A stretch of 64,000 nucleotides of DNA from Eunapius fragilis (taxonomy: Eukaryota > Porifera > Demospongiae > Spongillida > Spongillidae). Positions within the stretch are counted from its first letter, which is position 1; every line of letters starts with the position of its first letter. The position numbers and the translations under genes are program-made. The stretch is taken from contig OY811972.1 of assembly GCA_963681505.1 (NCBI GenBank), positions 3,366,163-3,430,162 on the forward strand, given 5' to 3'. The notes beneath the pieces were generated by a model. The model saw only the letters and a list, made by a program, of their open reading frames with translations. It did no database searches and was not told the DNA's origin. Of the stretch, positions 23,501 through 38,500 are shown in pieces.

Positions 23501-26500
23501 TGTCTCTTTTGATCACCTAGGAAAAGGCATGCAAAATGAATATGGAATGATAAATGTTATGTTTATCTTAGGAATGCAACCACCCATCTCCTAATGGTTC
23601 CAGTGAAAAATCTGCAGTTGGAGATAATGAAAGGGGCGCTAATTCTTCCACTTTTCCTGGTGGGCATGGCAGTCAACAAGATGGACAGGTACTGTACGTC
23701 ACTTGTGTGGTGCAATATGCTGTAAACTACCTGTTAGAAACCCCCCCCTCCCTCGCCCCCAACGCGCGAGATTGGAAAAAATGGGTACTTATGCATGCAG
23801 TACTTATCAGTATGTTTTGTGTGAAGAATCAATTAAAAATGGTGAACATGAATGCTTCTACTGAGGATCACAATCAGCTTGTGTGAAATACATACCAAAC
23901 ATTAAGTGTACATGTACATGTAGCTGAATGAGCATGGCAGGAAGAAGACAAGAAGGTATGGGAAATGCATTATTACACAACTATAAAGCATAGATTGATT
24001 GCATTGGAAAATAGTCTTATCCGCGTTGTGTTGAATACTTGATGTGGGAGGCACTTCAACCATTCATTAGGACCTGTTATTTTGGTACGATCGTCTTGCA
24101 AAGTGGGAAATCTTTTCTTTAATGTCTAATGTCCTGGGCGTGCTCCGCGGTGCACGTTTGTACACCGCGGGGTACGCAAAACAAAGTTTTTTGCATTCCG
24201 CCGTTTCAGCATTCTAGTGAAGTTTGACTGTTATGCCACGTTGTATAAGTCCTTATCAGTTTGGGCTGAAGCTTTGAAGGCCTAGTACCTTTCGCTGCTA
24301 ATACAACAAGTCGCCACAGCGGAGGTACACTGTACGGCGAGTTTACGCGGTAATTGAAAAATAATAATAACGTACGTACCGGAAGTTTCGCGTACCTCCG
24401 CTGTGACAAGTTGCTGTAAGGGCAGCGAACGGTATTAGGCCCTCAATGCTTCGGCCCAAGCAGATAAGGACTTATACAACGTGGCGTAACAGTCAAACTT
24501 CACTAGAATGCTGAAACGGCAGAATGCAAAAAACTTTGTTTTGCGTACCCCGCGGTGTACAAACGTGCACCGCGGAGCACGCCCAGGACATTAGACATTA
24601 ATCTACCTCCACAAAACTCATTGCCTGAGTGAGGTAAAACTGTTACGAACAGGTAGTGTACATGTAAATGAGAATGGGTGGAAAGGAGTGGATCAAAGAG
24701 GTTATACAGGTTGATTGTGGATTGGGAGAATGGAACGTGGGTTGCATGCACTATGGTTTTGAACCCATGGTGTATTGGATCTTGTAACATTGGATATATT
24801 GCAAACCACTAGATTATTTTTTACAAAAGTTAAATAGTGTGGTATTAAATGGTGCTAATAGTAATAGGAAGTTGGTAGCATTAATAGTATTAAGTCATAG
24901 CGACTCAAACATTATACATTTTTATTATAAACGTGGTATCATTTCTCGGAAACTGTCCATAAACATCACAGTTCGTCTTCATACTTTCATAGTCGCACTA
25001 TGCAGTACGATCGAACAAAACTATTCAAAGACAATTCATGAACGAAGCGGAATTCGACACCTTTAAGTGTTAATATTATTATTGACTAGTGGAACTTAGT
25101 CATTCCAACGTTTTGCACTCATTTTATTATGAATTTTGCGTGCTGTGTCGTCGTTTGTGTGAGACAATCGACAAGAACTTTTGGTTTACCAATGCCATTG
25201 TTTCTGCTTCCTCCTTTGCTTTCGTTTCCTGCTTCCTCTTGTTTTCGTTTCCTGTATCATGAAACGATATGCCTTTTCACATGCACGGATGCAGCACTTG
25301 CTAGATTCGCTGCTTGAAAATAGTCGAATCTATTATGCAAGATGGGCGTATGTATATAATCACACTCGAGACACACACTTGCATCAGCTATAAATTTCAC
25401 AGCATCAAAAAATCATGGAACTTGACACTTGCACATGTGTGCATCTTGAGTGACATTTCTAATCAGCTATATACGCACACCCATTGTTTGTCAATTACGA
25501 AGTTGCATATATGAACACAATTAAAAAGCAAAATCATTTTCAAACTTCTGATTTACTAAATTGTTATCGTTTAAACCATTCAGAACCAAGCAATCGTAAT
25601 GATGGAAGCCGTTTTTATGTTGCATTACGAAGTTGAACTGTGATGTTTATTTTGACTGATACTGTATATATATGTATATATATGGAACGTTCTATGAGAT
25701 TTTGATCCTTGTGGATTAATGTTTATAACGTAAATCTGTATGTTCTGAACTGTTAAGGCAATCAACTTCCTATTTACAAAACATCATTCCTACATGTATA
25801 CATATAAATGTATAGTTTTGTGTCTTGCGCAAGGTGTACCGTCATTACGAGGTTTGATACCTCACAGGGTTCAAAACCACCCGTAGGAGCACTAGAATCG
25901 TGGTCTATATGTAGAAGGGTCCTGTAACTATCGACTTGTTCTGTTTGTTAATTTTTACTTCCATTTTTCGCTTCATTCGCGCCAATAATTTTCCTATTCA
26001 TTGAATAGGATGCAGTTTGCCAAATTGATTATTTATGCGCAGCTGTGTATCCATAATGGATAGTGTAGCAGCTCAGGACTGGTTAATTGGAGTAAGGAGT
26101 AATTTTAGGTGACAGTAAGATGATTTGGTTGTAATATTTTCTCTATTTTATTGTTTGTGTGTTTTCAAGCGTTTAGTTGACTCTGACACCATTAATATAT
26201 CAGGACTCTAGGTCGCGGGTACTACAGTATGTAGGAAAGGCTCTGTGGGCATGGTTTTTGCTCTAGTGTCTAAAAACGATAACCTCGAGTGTTGCCTTTA
26301 CATGTCTGCTTGCATTTATTCAAAACAAGACATAGTGGATGTGTACGTACAACATCCACTTTGTTACACAGTGCCGTCTTAGTGGGGTGACAATTTGGCA
26401 TCCGCCATTTTATTCGTTCTACTTCTCCTGGACTTTATCACATGTAAACACTCTGACATCCAACAAAAAAGATTTTAATATTCTTGGATGATGGCTAAAA

Positions 26501-29500
26501 AGCATGCTGAAGCTTCCCACCTACATTGTTTATTAATCTTCTCAATCAGAGATGTGGTTCGCACAAACCGAAATGCAATTCTACTTGTGGAAAATCATCA
26601 CTGTGCTTGGTCAAGCCACAGCCACCTATATAACGCAGGTAATAGAAGTTAATGGATGTGCGACTGGTTATTAATTTTTGTTGTAGGTGAAGGCTTTTAT
26701 ACATGTAGAAACGTTGAAGGCCATGGAGGGACATTGTCTTCTTTTTCAGCTAATTTTGACACATCCTTCTAAGGGGTTAGAGGGATAAGTAAGTGTGTAT
26801 GCATGTGACCTGGGGGGAAAGTGAGGAGGGGCCTGTGACATACACCTTAAACAGGCAGTGAACCCTTCAAAGGGGAGGAGGGGGTTGTGATGTCTAGAGG
26901 CAGTGAACCCTTCAAAGGGGATGAGGGGGTTAGAGGCAGTGAACCCTTCAAAGGGGAGGAGGGGGTTGTGATGTATAAAGGCAGTGAACCCTTCAAAGGG
27001 GAGGAGTGGGTTGTGACGTCTAGATGCAGTGAACCCTTCAAAGGGGAAGAGAAGGTTAGAGGCAGTGAACCCTTCAAAGGGGAGGAGGAGGTTGTGACGT
27101 ATAGAGGCAGTGAACCCTTCAAAGGGGAGTAGAGGGTTGTGACGTCTAGAGGCAGTGAACCTTCAAAGGGGAGGAGGGGGTTATGACTTATAGATGCAGT
27201 GAACCCTTCAAAGGGGAGGAGGGTGTTGTGACGTCTAGAGGCAGTGAACCCTTCAAAGGGAGGAGGGGGTTGTGATGTCTAGAGGCAGTGAACCCTTCAG
27301 AGGGGAAGAGGGGGTTGTGACGTCGAGTGGCAGTGAACCCTTCAAAGGGGAAGAGGAGATTAGAGGCAGTGAACCCTTCAAAGGGAAGGAGGGGGTTGTG
27401 ATGTCTAGAGGCAGTGAACCCTTCAAAGGGGAGGAGGGGTTGTGACTTATAGGGGCAGTGAACCCTTCAAAGGAGAGGAGGCACTGCCTTTGAGGGACTG
27501 TAATATACCAAATCAAACTTAAATGTCTGTATGCACTCAAGGAATATGCCTAAATGGTATTACGATTTGAAATGGGCAGAAGCAACATTACTATAATGTT
27601 TACGGGACTACTCCTTGGCTTTATCCCGTAGCTTCTTACAGGCCTGACCAATTGCCTTGCAACAGTTCCTCCATGTTGGCTCAAATTCTATTGGTGCCTG
27701 CCAAAATTGAGGGAACTGCTGCAGAACGATCCTCTTTAGATCTTGCAGCTCATTTTGTAGTAATCCCGGGATCCTCGTTTGCCAGAAATTGTGCAGAGGT
27801 AAAGGATTTCTTCTCCAAAGATAGCATCTCTTGCTAGCTTCACAGCTAGTGTGGAAGCCTTGTTCAATGCCCTGTACTTGGCATTCAGAAGTAGGACTTC
27901 ATCCACAGGCCTTAATCTTTCAGTCTTAATTTCAGAAGATGGCAGACACTTTGCTGCAGAACTTGATTGTTTTAAGGGTAGTGGTTGGGGTGGTGCAATG
28001 TTAGGAGAAAATGCCTGCTCTTCCATGTCAGCAAATTGGAGGTTGATAGGGGTCAGTGGCATTCTGGATGAATTGGTCTGTGGTATTGTATTTCTAACTG
28101 GAGTCGACATACATGTTGAAGGCCCCGGTGCAGGTAGTAATGGACGCTGATACAGTAGTGGTACAGGAGGATGACTCAGCATGCCCAGATGTGTCCAGAT
28201 GGCACTTATAGACTGCTGGGTCATTTTCTGAGTCTCCAAAATCCTCCCCACTGCACTGCTTGAATCCATGACAGTGGCCGTCAACCCTTTCAGATCCTCC
28301 TTGGCTTCTGACAGCTCCATCTCCAGAAGAAGTGGATCTTGATAATCACGAGACACATTCTTTACCTACATGTATGTCACTAAATCAAAAACTGTACAAC
28401 CCTTTACAACATGCTTTCTTATGCTACTAACCTGAATCACTTGGCTGTTCTGATGAAACATCATCACCAGGGAGATCAATGCACCTAGATAAGTCCATCT
28501 AAAACAAAACATTAGATGACACCATACTTTCCCTTAAGGTGTGCATATTACATACACATCTACCTAACTAGAAGACAGCAGTCCAGGTAGTGGAGTGGTA
28601 TTCAGCACATTGCCACTGGGGGTTACCACTGAGAGAGGCTGCAAGGAGAAAAAGTGTTGTGTCGTGTCATCTATATATATACCTGTGGCTGTTGCTGATG
28701 ACCAGTACCAATACAGGGAGGTACCACTGAGAGCGGCTGCAAGGAGAAAAAGTGTTGTGTCGTGTCATCTGACAAAATATTGATTACTTGTGCAGGAGAA
28801 AAGGACTGAAGGTCTCCACCAACTGCGTTAGGCAGTTCAGCGTACGTGTACATGTTTGCTAAAAGTATCAAGTATGGAGTAAACCACAATAAGAATACCT
28901 TAGGTAAACCTCCCACATTAATGATATGACCTGCAATAAAGTCACTATTACGATAGTCAGCTAAAAGTAAGACTTTACCAGGTTCCTTTTTCTTCTTTGC
29001 CACTCTGTTTGTCTTACATTTCTTTGACACGCCAACTTCTTTGTCCTTTGCCTCTCCGCCATTTTCATTATCTTTTTTTCCGTTGCTTTTGAGGGGGGTT
29101 TCTTTATTTCTGTGCAAGTGCTATCGAATGGACTCCACTCTCCCACTTCAAATTGAGTTCGAGCACGCTCATCTCTTGTTCCGTGCCTATGTACAATTTT
29201 ATTAGTGGATATCGATTGATGCACTCTAAATTACTTACCAATTCCGGTGATTTGCCCTGTGTACGTTTTTCTCCCATTCTTTAATTAAACCGTGTCACCA
29301 ACAACAAATTCGCCCCCTTTATGGTTGTCAATTGGCAACACCTTCTCGTTAGACATGCAAGTCACGGTATCTTCACCGGGCCAGAATAGTAGGAGAAACC
29401 GCTCCTTCAAACGGAGGCATTTCTTATAATATTTAAAGGAAATTTCCTTACATAGTTCTTTCAGCGAAGTACGTAGCGTCATCGTTTTGGCGATTCGTGT

Positions 29501-32500
29501 AAATGACCGCGTGGCACTGTTCAAACGGAGTTGTGCAGTTCATGGCCTTAGTTAACACATACGAAAGTGTCAAAACAATCATTGTTTTATTTTCGTGTTT
29601 TAGAAAAGACTGCACAGTGCTACGATCGTAACACAAAAACGGAATGGGACTTTTATTATGACCGGTACTGTAATTTGCATAATTATTTTGTTGTAGATGT
29701 ATAAGAAGCCAGCTGTTCCTCCTGAGTTATTACCTAGAAAAGGTGATAATGCAGCTCAAGTGAAGCAGTACACTACTGGGTAAGAAAAAGAAATAACCTG
29801 TACTGTTGCACATCATGTGGTACGTATGTATACATGTGGGTATGTAAAATAATTCTGAGCAGTTACTGTAAAAAAGAATTATACAGTGTGTTTGCTTTGA
29901 GTATGGGTATTTGTATATAGTTTGAATTAATGATATTTTAACAGTGTTGATCAGCATGTCTAATGTAAACACTCTAGATGAGTCTATCATTGAATTTATA
30001 TCTTTTTATTATATCCTTTTAGACATAAAGAAAGTACAGACAAAGTTGATACGTCTGGTTTTGAATATGAAAAATCAGATTCTATTGATGTGACATTTCA
30101 TGTATTACTACCGTATGAAATGTGGGAATGGAATAATCAAAAAATGCTAGTGATGTTCTTTGGAAGCCGGAATCTTGGAAATTGGAAAGCAGGTGTTGGT
30201 ATCTTTACTGCAAGGTATGCATGTGATATGATGTACGTGAGATGATTTTGACAATATTTCACAGGGATATTGGTGATAAGCTGTGGAAAATGACAACAAC
30301 TCTGAGGATTCAAGCTGACTTGCTGAAAAATACTGGTTCAATTCCGTACAAATATGTTGTACATGCAGACAATATTTCAGAGTTTGAATGTTTGCATGGC
30401 GCTCCCGACAAAGGCAATCATTATGTCAACCGATGTTTAATTATTCCAACTGCTTCATTTCAAAGAGGAGGTATGGGCTGCATTCGTAGTACTAACATGC
30501 TGCGTATAGTCATGTACATGTTTACATGTACATACTCCTTTGCCATTTTTATGTGTACATATTCTCTGCTGGTCACTAATCAATATTGAGTAGTATATTT
30601 GAGTATTCATATGAAAACAGTATTCACTGTAATAATTAATTAATGAGAAAATCAGGGTCATTCCACATCGATTGGGCCCTCTTTTTATATGAGTTACTAT
30701 AAATTTACGATTCTCCTTATAGGTATGAACACTTTCACTTTATATATGTATACCACAAACCTTTATCAAAATATCGAGTACTGAATATTTAATTGCCAAA
30801 ATGACCGTTCATACTTTGCATTCATCTACCTACTTCCTGTTGAGAATATATATCTTTTTTGGAAGACAGGCATGACACTGAACTGTTTGATGAACTTAAG
30901 ATGTTAGGATTGGCCTTTATCACTAAGTATTGGTGAAATTGTTTTGTGACGTTCATTATTTCAAAATGACACCAAAACGGAAGGGTTGCTAGTTTATATC
31001 AGTATCACCTTTCATATCAAATCTGGTTTTGAGCCAGATAAGGGTGTGGCCATTACATCTTGCTAAACTCCTGACTTCATCTATTCATCACAACAGTGTT
31101 GGTTTAATGGTGGTGTAAAAAGGAAGGGAACAAGGTTTTGAGAAAAGGGTAATGAGACAAGAATCCTATATTTAGCACTTCTTTTGCTTCTGTTACATTT
31201 ACCCATGCTAAATATAGGATTTTTTCTCATTACCGTTTTCTCAAAACCTTGTTCCCTTCCTTTTTACACCACCAGTGCCTCCAATTCCTATATCCAACCA
31301 ACTTTCTCATTATAGAATGTTTTTCTTTACTTGTTTCCTCTATTTTTTTATTATCATTTATGGATTATTAATACTGGCAAGTGCCCATCCCCCCCTCCCC
31401 CCTCTTCAATTACCGTCACGAGCAGATGGCCGCTTTTGTTTGGGATCACTGTAAGGAACGCGGGAAATTCCTAACTCGTTGTTTTGTTGTTTAGCTCTCA
31501 TCTTTTGTTTGCACAATTCTAAATATACGTAAATGTTGCAATGAGAATGCTTCTACGCATTACGTAATGATTACGTATGTCATTTTTAAGCTTTATTCAT
31601 ACATCTGATACTTGAAGATGTCTTCCAGGAGATTCTAAAGCGATTTATTATAATTGGTGCTCTTTAAAACCATTCTATCCGGAGTAATACTCACCCAAGA
31701 AGAAGATGACAACGACGGCGTTGACGATGGAGAAGATTTGGCCTGGGGACGAGGTAAAACATGAACTTTTTTTTGTTCTCTTAAAGCAAACAGTTCGAAG
31801 ACTGGAATAAAACATTAAAATGACCGTCTTTGCCTTCTGGTTCGATAGCAACAAAGAGCAACACTATCCGTTTCTCGGTATGCGAGTTATATGTGGGTCG
31901 CATTTTTATAAATGATATTCACGACCCAGGTCAATTCCTATATAGGAACTACTATCGCAGTTCCTGATTATAATTCTTTATGAAAATTACGGTTAAAAAG
32001 TTAAAAGGCGGGACGTCGTACGTAGCGAGCAAGCGTGCGGTCGATGGCATCACCCACTAAAAACAAGCACACAATCAATGAATGGCATTATATATGACGA
32101 AACTGGAAGAGGTCTTTGACAGGGATGAAGACTTCTATGTTGCAGACTTCAACGATGCCAGTAGTGATGATGACGAGGCTGGGCAGCTGGAAGAGACGAT
32201 GAGGAAATAGGGGTAGAAGTGGAAGAGGACGAGAATGAAGCAGACTACAATCCTACATCACCACTGAACCCTCATCACCACTGCACCCACACATCACCCC
32301 ACATACCACTGCACCCACACAGCACCCCACATCACCGCTGCACCCACACATCACCCCACATCACCACTGCACCCGCACATCACCCCACATCACCACTGCA
32401 CCTACACATCACCCCACATCACCACTGCACTCACACATCACCCCACATCACCACTGCACCCACTCATATCCACATCACCACTGCACCCTCACATCACCCC

Positions 32501-35500
32501 AACATCACCACTGCACCAGCACATCACCCCACATCACCACTGCACCCACACATCACCCCAACATCACCACTGCACCAGCCATCACCCCACATCACCACTG
32601 CACCACACATCACCACTGCACCCACATCACCACTGTACCCCACATCACCACACATCACCATTCCACTCCCACATCATGATTGCTTCACACATCACCACTG
32701 CACCCCACATCACCACTGCACCGCACATCACCACTGTACTGCACATCACCACTGTACCACACATTCCCACTGCACCCCACATCACCACTGCTTCCCGCAT
32801 CACCCACATTTCCACTTGACTCCCACATCACTGAACCCGTACATCCCCACTGCCCCACAGATCACCACTGAACCCACATCACTCCCACATAACCACTGAA
32901 CCCCACTCAGGTATGTTAAGATATATTTGGAATTTGAATTTTCTGCAAATTCAAACATTACAACATGCCGCTTTTCTGTTTGGTACTTCTTGTAGCTATT
33001 CTCTTTATACCAAATCTTTGTTCAATGATCCCACAAATTAATTCACTTGATAGTTGTCACAGCAACCTTAGTAGTTTATTGCATTGCGCTCCGAAATATG
33101 GGGGCGTTTCTTTACATTTTCGCAAAACCCGGGTGATTTAATGTCGTTTGTGGGCAAAAACAGTTATATATTGTTTATTTGATACTGGTCTAACTATTGT
33201 GGATGGGCACAATGAAATGTAACATCGTTTGCGTAAGTTGCACAACGAAAATGATGAATTTTTCGCAGTTTTATTGTTTGTCTGCAAGCGCTCGAAGCGT
33301 ATCGAAATAGTGATCGAAAAGCCTAGTATAATGATTTAATATGTGTATCCCAGAAGTAGAAGAACTGCAGAAACATGTGATAAACTATTCTTTTATCGCC
33401 CCGGTTTTTAATTCTAACATTCAGTCAATTATTTCACCCTGCGTAACCATTGTCATAGAAACAACATTATAGATTAACTACGCGTTATCAATCCAAAGTG
33501 TATTGATCTGTGGTAACATCTGTGTATTAATAGTTATGAATATACGCTTCCTTTGGCAGCCATTTAAATATGTAGTCAGTCTTAACACACCTGAGCACAT
33601 CACCACTTCACCCCTCATCACCAGTTCACCCCACATCACCACTTCACCCCACATCACCACTTCACCCCACATCACCACTTCACCCCACACCACCACTTCA
33701 CCCCACATCACCACTTCACCCCACATCCCCACATCACCCCACATCCCCACATTACCACTTCTTCCCACATCACCACTTCACCTCACATCACCACTTCACC
33801 CCACATTACCACTTCACCCCCATCACCACTCACCCCACATCCCCACTTTACCACTTTATCCCACATCCCCACATTACCACTTCACCCCACATCCCCACAT
33901 TACCACTTCACCCCACATCCCCACATTACCACTTTACCCCACATCCCCACATTACCACTTCACCCCACATCCCCACATTACCACTTCACCCCACATCACC
34001 ACTAAACCCCACATCACCCCATCACCCCACATTACCACTTCATCCCACATCCCCGCAGTACCCACATCACCACTTCACCCCACATCACCCCATATATCTG
34101 CACTTCACCCACTTCACCACTTCACCTCACATTACCACTTCACCCCACATCACTACTGAAAACATCACTACTGCGCCACTGAACCCCTACACTCCAGTGC
34201 ACCCCCACATTATCACTGCACAACTACATCACCACTACACTCCCACATCACCACTACACCCCCATATCACCATTGCATCTCTGCACCACATGTGTGTGGG
34301 AAGCTTGTGTGAACAAACATACCTTCAAACGCAGTGACACTTTATATTGTGTCATTAGTGCCCTTCAAAGGGAAATGGGTTAAAAATCAGCTAGGCGTGC
34401 ACTGTTCCTATAGAAAGAGGGGTATTCAAACAGAACATAGCATGCGCCAATAATTAGAAGTAACTTCAACATGGTTTAACTGCTGTCCATCATATTTCGA
34501 ACTATAGCGTAAGACAACCACAAAATACATTAGAATAGTCCTCTTGGTATTTTGACTGAAAATGCGAACGTTCGTGTCATTGCCGAATAAGAACTGATTT
34601 CACTGCCTAACGTATATTGAACACGACCACCTCAACGGAGAAAGGAACGATCGCAACAAAGTGTAGGTTTTATAATATGCAATAGAGTCTTTACTAACGG
34701 TAGAAAGACACTTGCCTATACATATTTATTTTCTTTCTGTTTTTGTTCGCATTGTTAAGACAATACCTATTCTTACGCAATAGACCCTTCCCTTTAACGG
34801 CGTAAGGAATGCAATTATTCTTAAACGCGTCACTTCCGGAGTTCTTCCTGTGTAGAATCATGACGGGAGACGTATGTGTCGTGTGTAAAATGACTCGTAA
34901 GTTGGACAAGAGTGTATCTAGGTCGCCGCCACAGTACTAGTGGCCACACTACTTGTAACTGCATGTACAGGAACTTCCATTTCAGATGGGCTTCGAACCC
35001 CAAGTGAATCCTGACCACTGTTCCCTTCAGGAATGACATTTACATCCGCACTTAATCCAACTGGATACAGATCAAGGGGATCGCTTTGTCCATCCAAAGG
35101 AAAGTGACGGCTGCACACGCGATGGTAAGCTTTAATATCCTTCTCAACAAGGCAAAGCGATCGAATCCAACGTGCCCTCGTACTTTTTTCGACTGGAATA
35201 CAGTGCATAGATACACTCTTGTCCAACTTACGAGTCATTTTACACACGACACATACGTCTCCCGTCATGATTCTACACAGGAAGAACTCCGGAAGTGACG
35301 CGTTTAAGAATAATTGCATTCCTTACGCCGTTAAAGGGAAGGGTCTATTATAAGCAGCTACGAAAATATTCTATGGCCATGACCCTACGTATTGACGGAT
35401 AATTAAATTGGCCGGTAATCGGTTAAGTAAACTGTCTGGTCAACAATGAACCAACACTTGTGATGAATAGATATAGTCAGGAGTTTAGCAAAGTGTAATG

Positions 35501-38500
35501 GCCGCACCCGTAATTGGTAGCCCAAAACCAGATTTGGTAACAAAGGTGATCCTGATCCAAACTAGCAACCCTTCCGTTTTGGTGTCATTTTAAAAATAAT
35601 GAACTTCACAAAACATAGAAATTTCACCAGTACTTAGTGATAATGGCCAACCCTGCCAACATCTTAATGTTTAATCTCTCGCAATCCTTATTTAAGGATG
35701 GCCATCCGTAAATAAGGATGATGACCACTTTCTTAAAGAATGATGTAAACTTGGTGCTTTGTTTTATATTAGTGATTCACTAGATTCAAGATCATGCAGA
35801 TCAGCAATACGGCCGCAATTAAAACAGGTTTGGTTTGCTCAAAAACCGGTATTACAGTGTAAATACGGCAAAACCGCCATTTGCCGCTGGCGATATAATA
35901 GTGAGCAAATTAACTCAAAGCGATGTATGGCAAGGAAGGACAGGTTTCTGGTAGCTCTAGGAGTAGAATGTACACTGTCAGATGGATCTGTGGAACAATA
36001 TCTATGGCCTCGACAATCTACGCTCACTTACCAGCCAGTACTTCCAAAGATGGAAGCGATTGCATACACTCGAAAGCGTCAAGCTAAGCAACCCTGCTTA
36101 GATGCCGAGGGGAGCCACAGAAAGCGACGGATGTAGTTCCTCACTACGGATGGATGACATACATGTAGGCCCAAGTGACCAAAGCGGCAGCACTGCATGA
36201 TTCGTCAATTGACAGTTACAGCGACAGCAACAGTAGGCCTAGGCAATGGCGTGGTCTCCTCTCAAGTCTGATTAATTGGGGCTAAGCTCCACTAAGCTCG
36301 AACACATATCGTATGCCAATTGACAACGCTTGCTAGATTTCCCAAACCCCCCCCCCCCTCCCCAACACACCATTCTACATGGTATTGTACTCAATGATAG
36401 GACTAGAAAGCACACTGTTCGATGGAGTGGCCACAGAACAACCACATGCAGTGCACGTCGTTTTCAGTTGGTCTAAGGTACGTCCTGCACGCTGGCGTTT
36501 GAGCAGAAGGGAGCATCTACATCTGTACACGTCATTATACAAATGCTTGATATTATTAATTTTGAAGTGGTTATGGTGTAAATATGCATAACTTATTAAC
36601 CACAAGTTATTTCTTTGACGAATCTGGCTGTGAGTATAGCTGGATCAACTGGCTATCAGCAAGAGTTTTAAAATCATTATGGTTTTTATGGTCAATAATC
36701 TCTACTGTTGTGATCCTTATTTAAGGATGGTGTCAATCCTTAAATAAGGATGTGCCACTTCCTCCCTGTTTTACCACATGGTCATTGATCATATTGACAT
36801 CATTTAACGTTTGTTATGGAGGCTAATCAGTATACAATTGACCAATACCATTTGTTTTATCTTACTGGGTTAGCAAAAATATGCAATGTAAAAGATGATC
36901 CTTATTTAAGGATAATGACATCCTTTAATAAGGATTTTCCCCTGGAGATTAAACATTAAGTTTGTCAAACAGTTCAGTGTCATGCCTGTCTTTAGATATA
37001 TTATATTCTCACCAGGAAGTAGGTAAATCAATGAAAGGTCATTATGGCAATTAAATATTCAGTACTCAATATTTTAATAACTAAGAGGTACATATAAGTG
37101 TTCATACCTATAAGGAGAATTGGAAATTTATAGTAACTCATATTGCGTATAAAAAGGGCCCAATCGATGTGGAATGACCCGTCATTATTACAAGTAATAC
37201 AAAATGCGCTACAACGCACGTGACTGCCATTGCAATCACAACATTGTGACTTGGTTACCCGTGACATACCAGTATAATAATTCCTTAATACGTTCTACTG
37301 GATAGAGTGTTTTTAACGGTCTTTGTTTATGTATCCTACTCCTCGAAGCGGGTGGAATTAACACGACGCATAGAAAGACAAAAAGGCGGAGTAGAAGGAA
37401 GCGTTATTTGACTGCAATGACTGGCATAAAGTTTACAGGGAAGATTATAGTAACTTGCCCTGGGTACTGCTTGGCGAACCGATACTGCTAAGAAGCATTT
37501 TAGCCTTTCAAAAGCGCCATTTTGTGATGTAACCACCCGCTCATGACACATTCCGTTAGTTGTTCGCTCAACGATAGTAGATGAAAACAAGCAGGACCCA
37601 TAGCCAATTACTTACCGATCTGAGCTCTATCTAATAGTGTCGTTAATAGGCACAAACGCGCACAGGAAGGTCTCGCCTTTTGTATTGTTTATCACATAAG
37701 AAGGGTTGACACACCCAACAACAACTCTTTAACTAACCAAGCATCTGGAATATAACTTTCACAGTTTTATTGTTCGTTCAATACACTTTGTACTGATATA
37801 AGTATCAAGCGTATAGCTTTATAGCTATGAAAGAAAAATGAGGTTGGAACGTACGAAAATTATGTCGTAAAAATGATTATAAAATTGGTGCCTGACCTTA
37901 AGTGCATTGAGTTCTCATTCTGAATTTCAATTTTTTATAATTGTGTTTTGTTTGTCTCCATCACTGTTCTTTGATCTTATTTGCTTTTGGTCATTTTGAA
38001 GGATACTACGAACAGTACGATACAGTTATATACCCGGAGAAGAACAAAGGTTATCGTTATCTGGAAAGAATTGGTGATTTTGTTTTTGGTAGTAGTTCTA
38101 ATATTTCTGCGAATCAAGCAATGCGCCAGAAATGTTTGATGACATATTTGGATGAATTACAAAATGATTTGAAACATTGGGAGTTTCGTGCAATCTGTGC
38201 TGTGGAGTGCGTTGTGGATTTTGCAATGAAAGTTGTGACTTGTCTGACTACACAAAGGATTGCACATGGTGATAAAGCAACTGTTTGGATCGATGAGAAA
38301 CTTATTGTTGTAAGTCCGCAACAGTAATAACAACTCATTTAAACACTAAAATCAAATAGGATTGTAGCAAATATGATGGGTTTACAAGTATAATAATTCA
38401 AGTTTATTAAGCAGAAAAAGTGCTCATTGATTATGGCCAACTGCCTGTAATAAGTTATTGAACATTGGAACAATTGCTATTGTGAAACACCATATACATG

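Larger units (their letters stand above)
30655..37180. mobile_element. Nested fold-back element, GGGTCATTCCA ends
   Basis: The left arm 30655-31089 (GGGTCATTCCACATCGATTG ... CATCACAACAGTGTTGG) has its inverted partner at 35450-35663 plus 36960-37180, ending CGATGTGGAATGACCC. Flanking tetranucleotides are ATCA and GTCA, three of four alike. The space between is filled by later insertions: hairpin MITE and repeat (31090-31968), two minisatellites, a THAP fold-back and a TTAA element in the right arm. Confidence 0.75.

Noticed and set aside
23920-23960. Micro-exon GAAGAAGACAAGAAG between AG and GTATGG
   Set aside because: No pyrimidine tract before it and nothing else to support it; it fits phase 0 but is too short to believe.
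26847-27540. SPLKGSLPL repeat protein
   Set aside because: The same minisatellite is open on both strands; short units break the pattern and there is no unique flanking coding sequence.
1925-31968. The inverted repeat pair as ends of one 30-kb element (Polinton-like)
   Set aside because: Flanking bases do not match, no Polinton proteins lie between, and each copy has its own hairpin MITE. Two separate insertions explain it.
32219-34159. Long His/Thr/Pro-rich open frames as genes
   Set aside because: They are translations of a CACATCACC minisatellite; frames on several strands are equally open.
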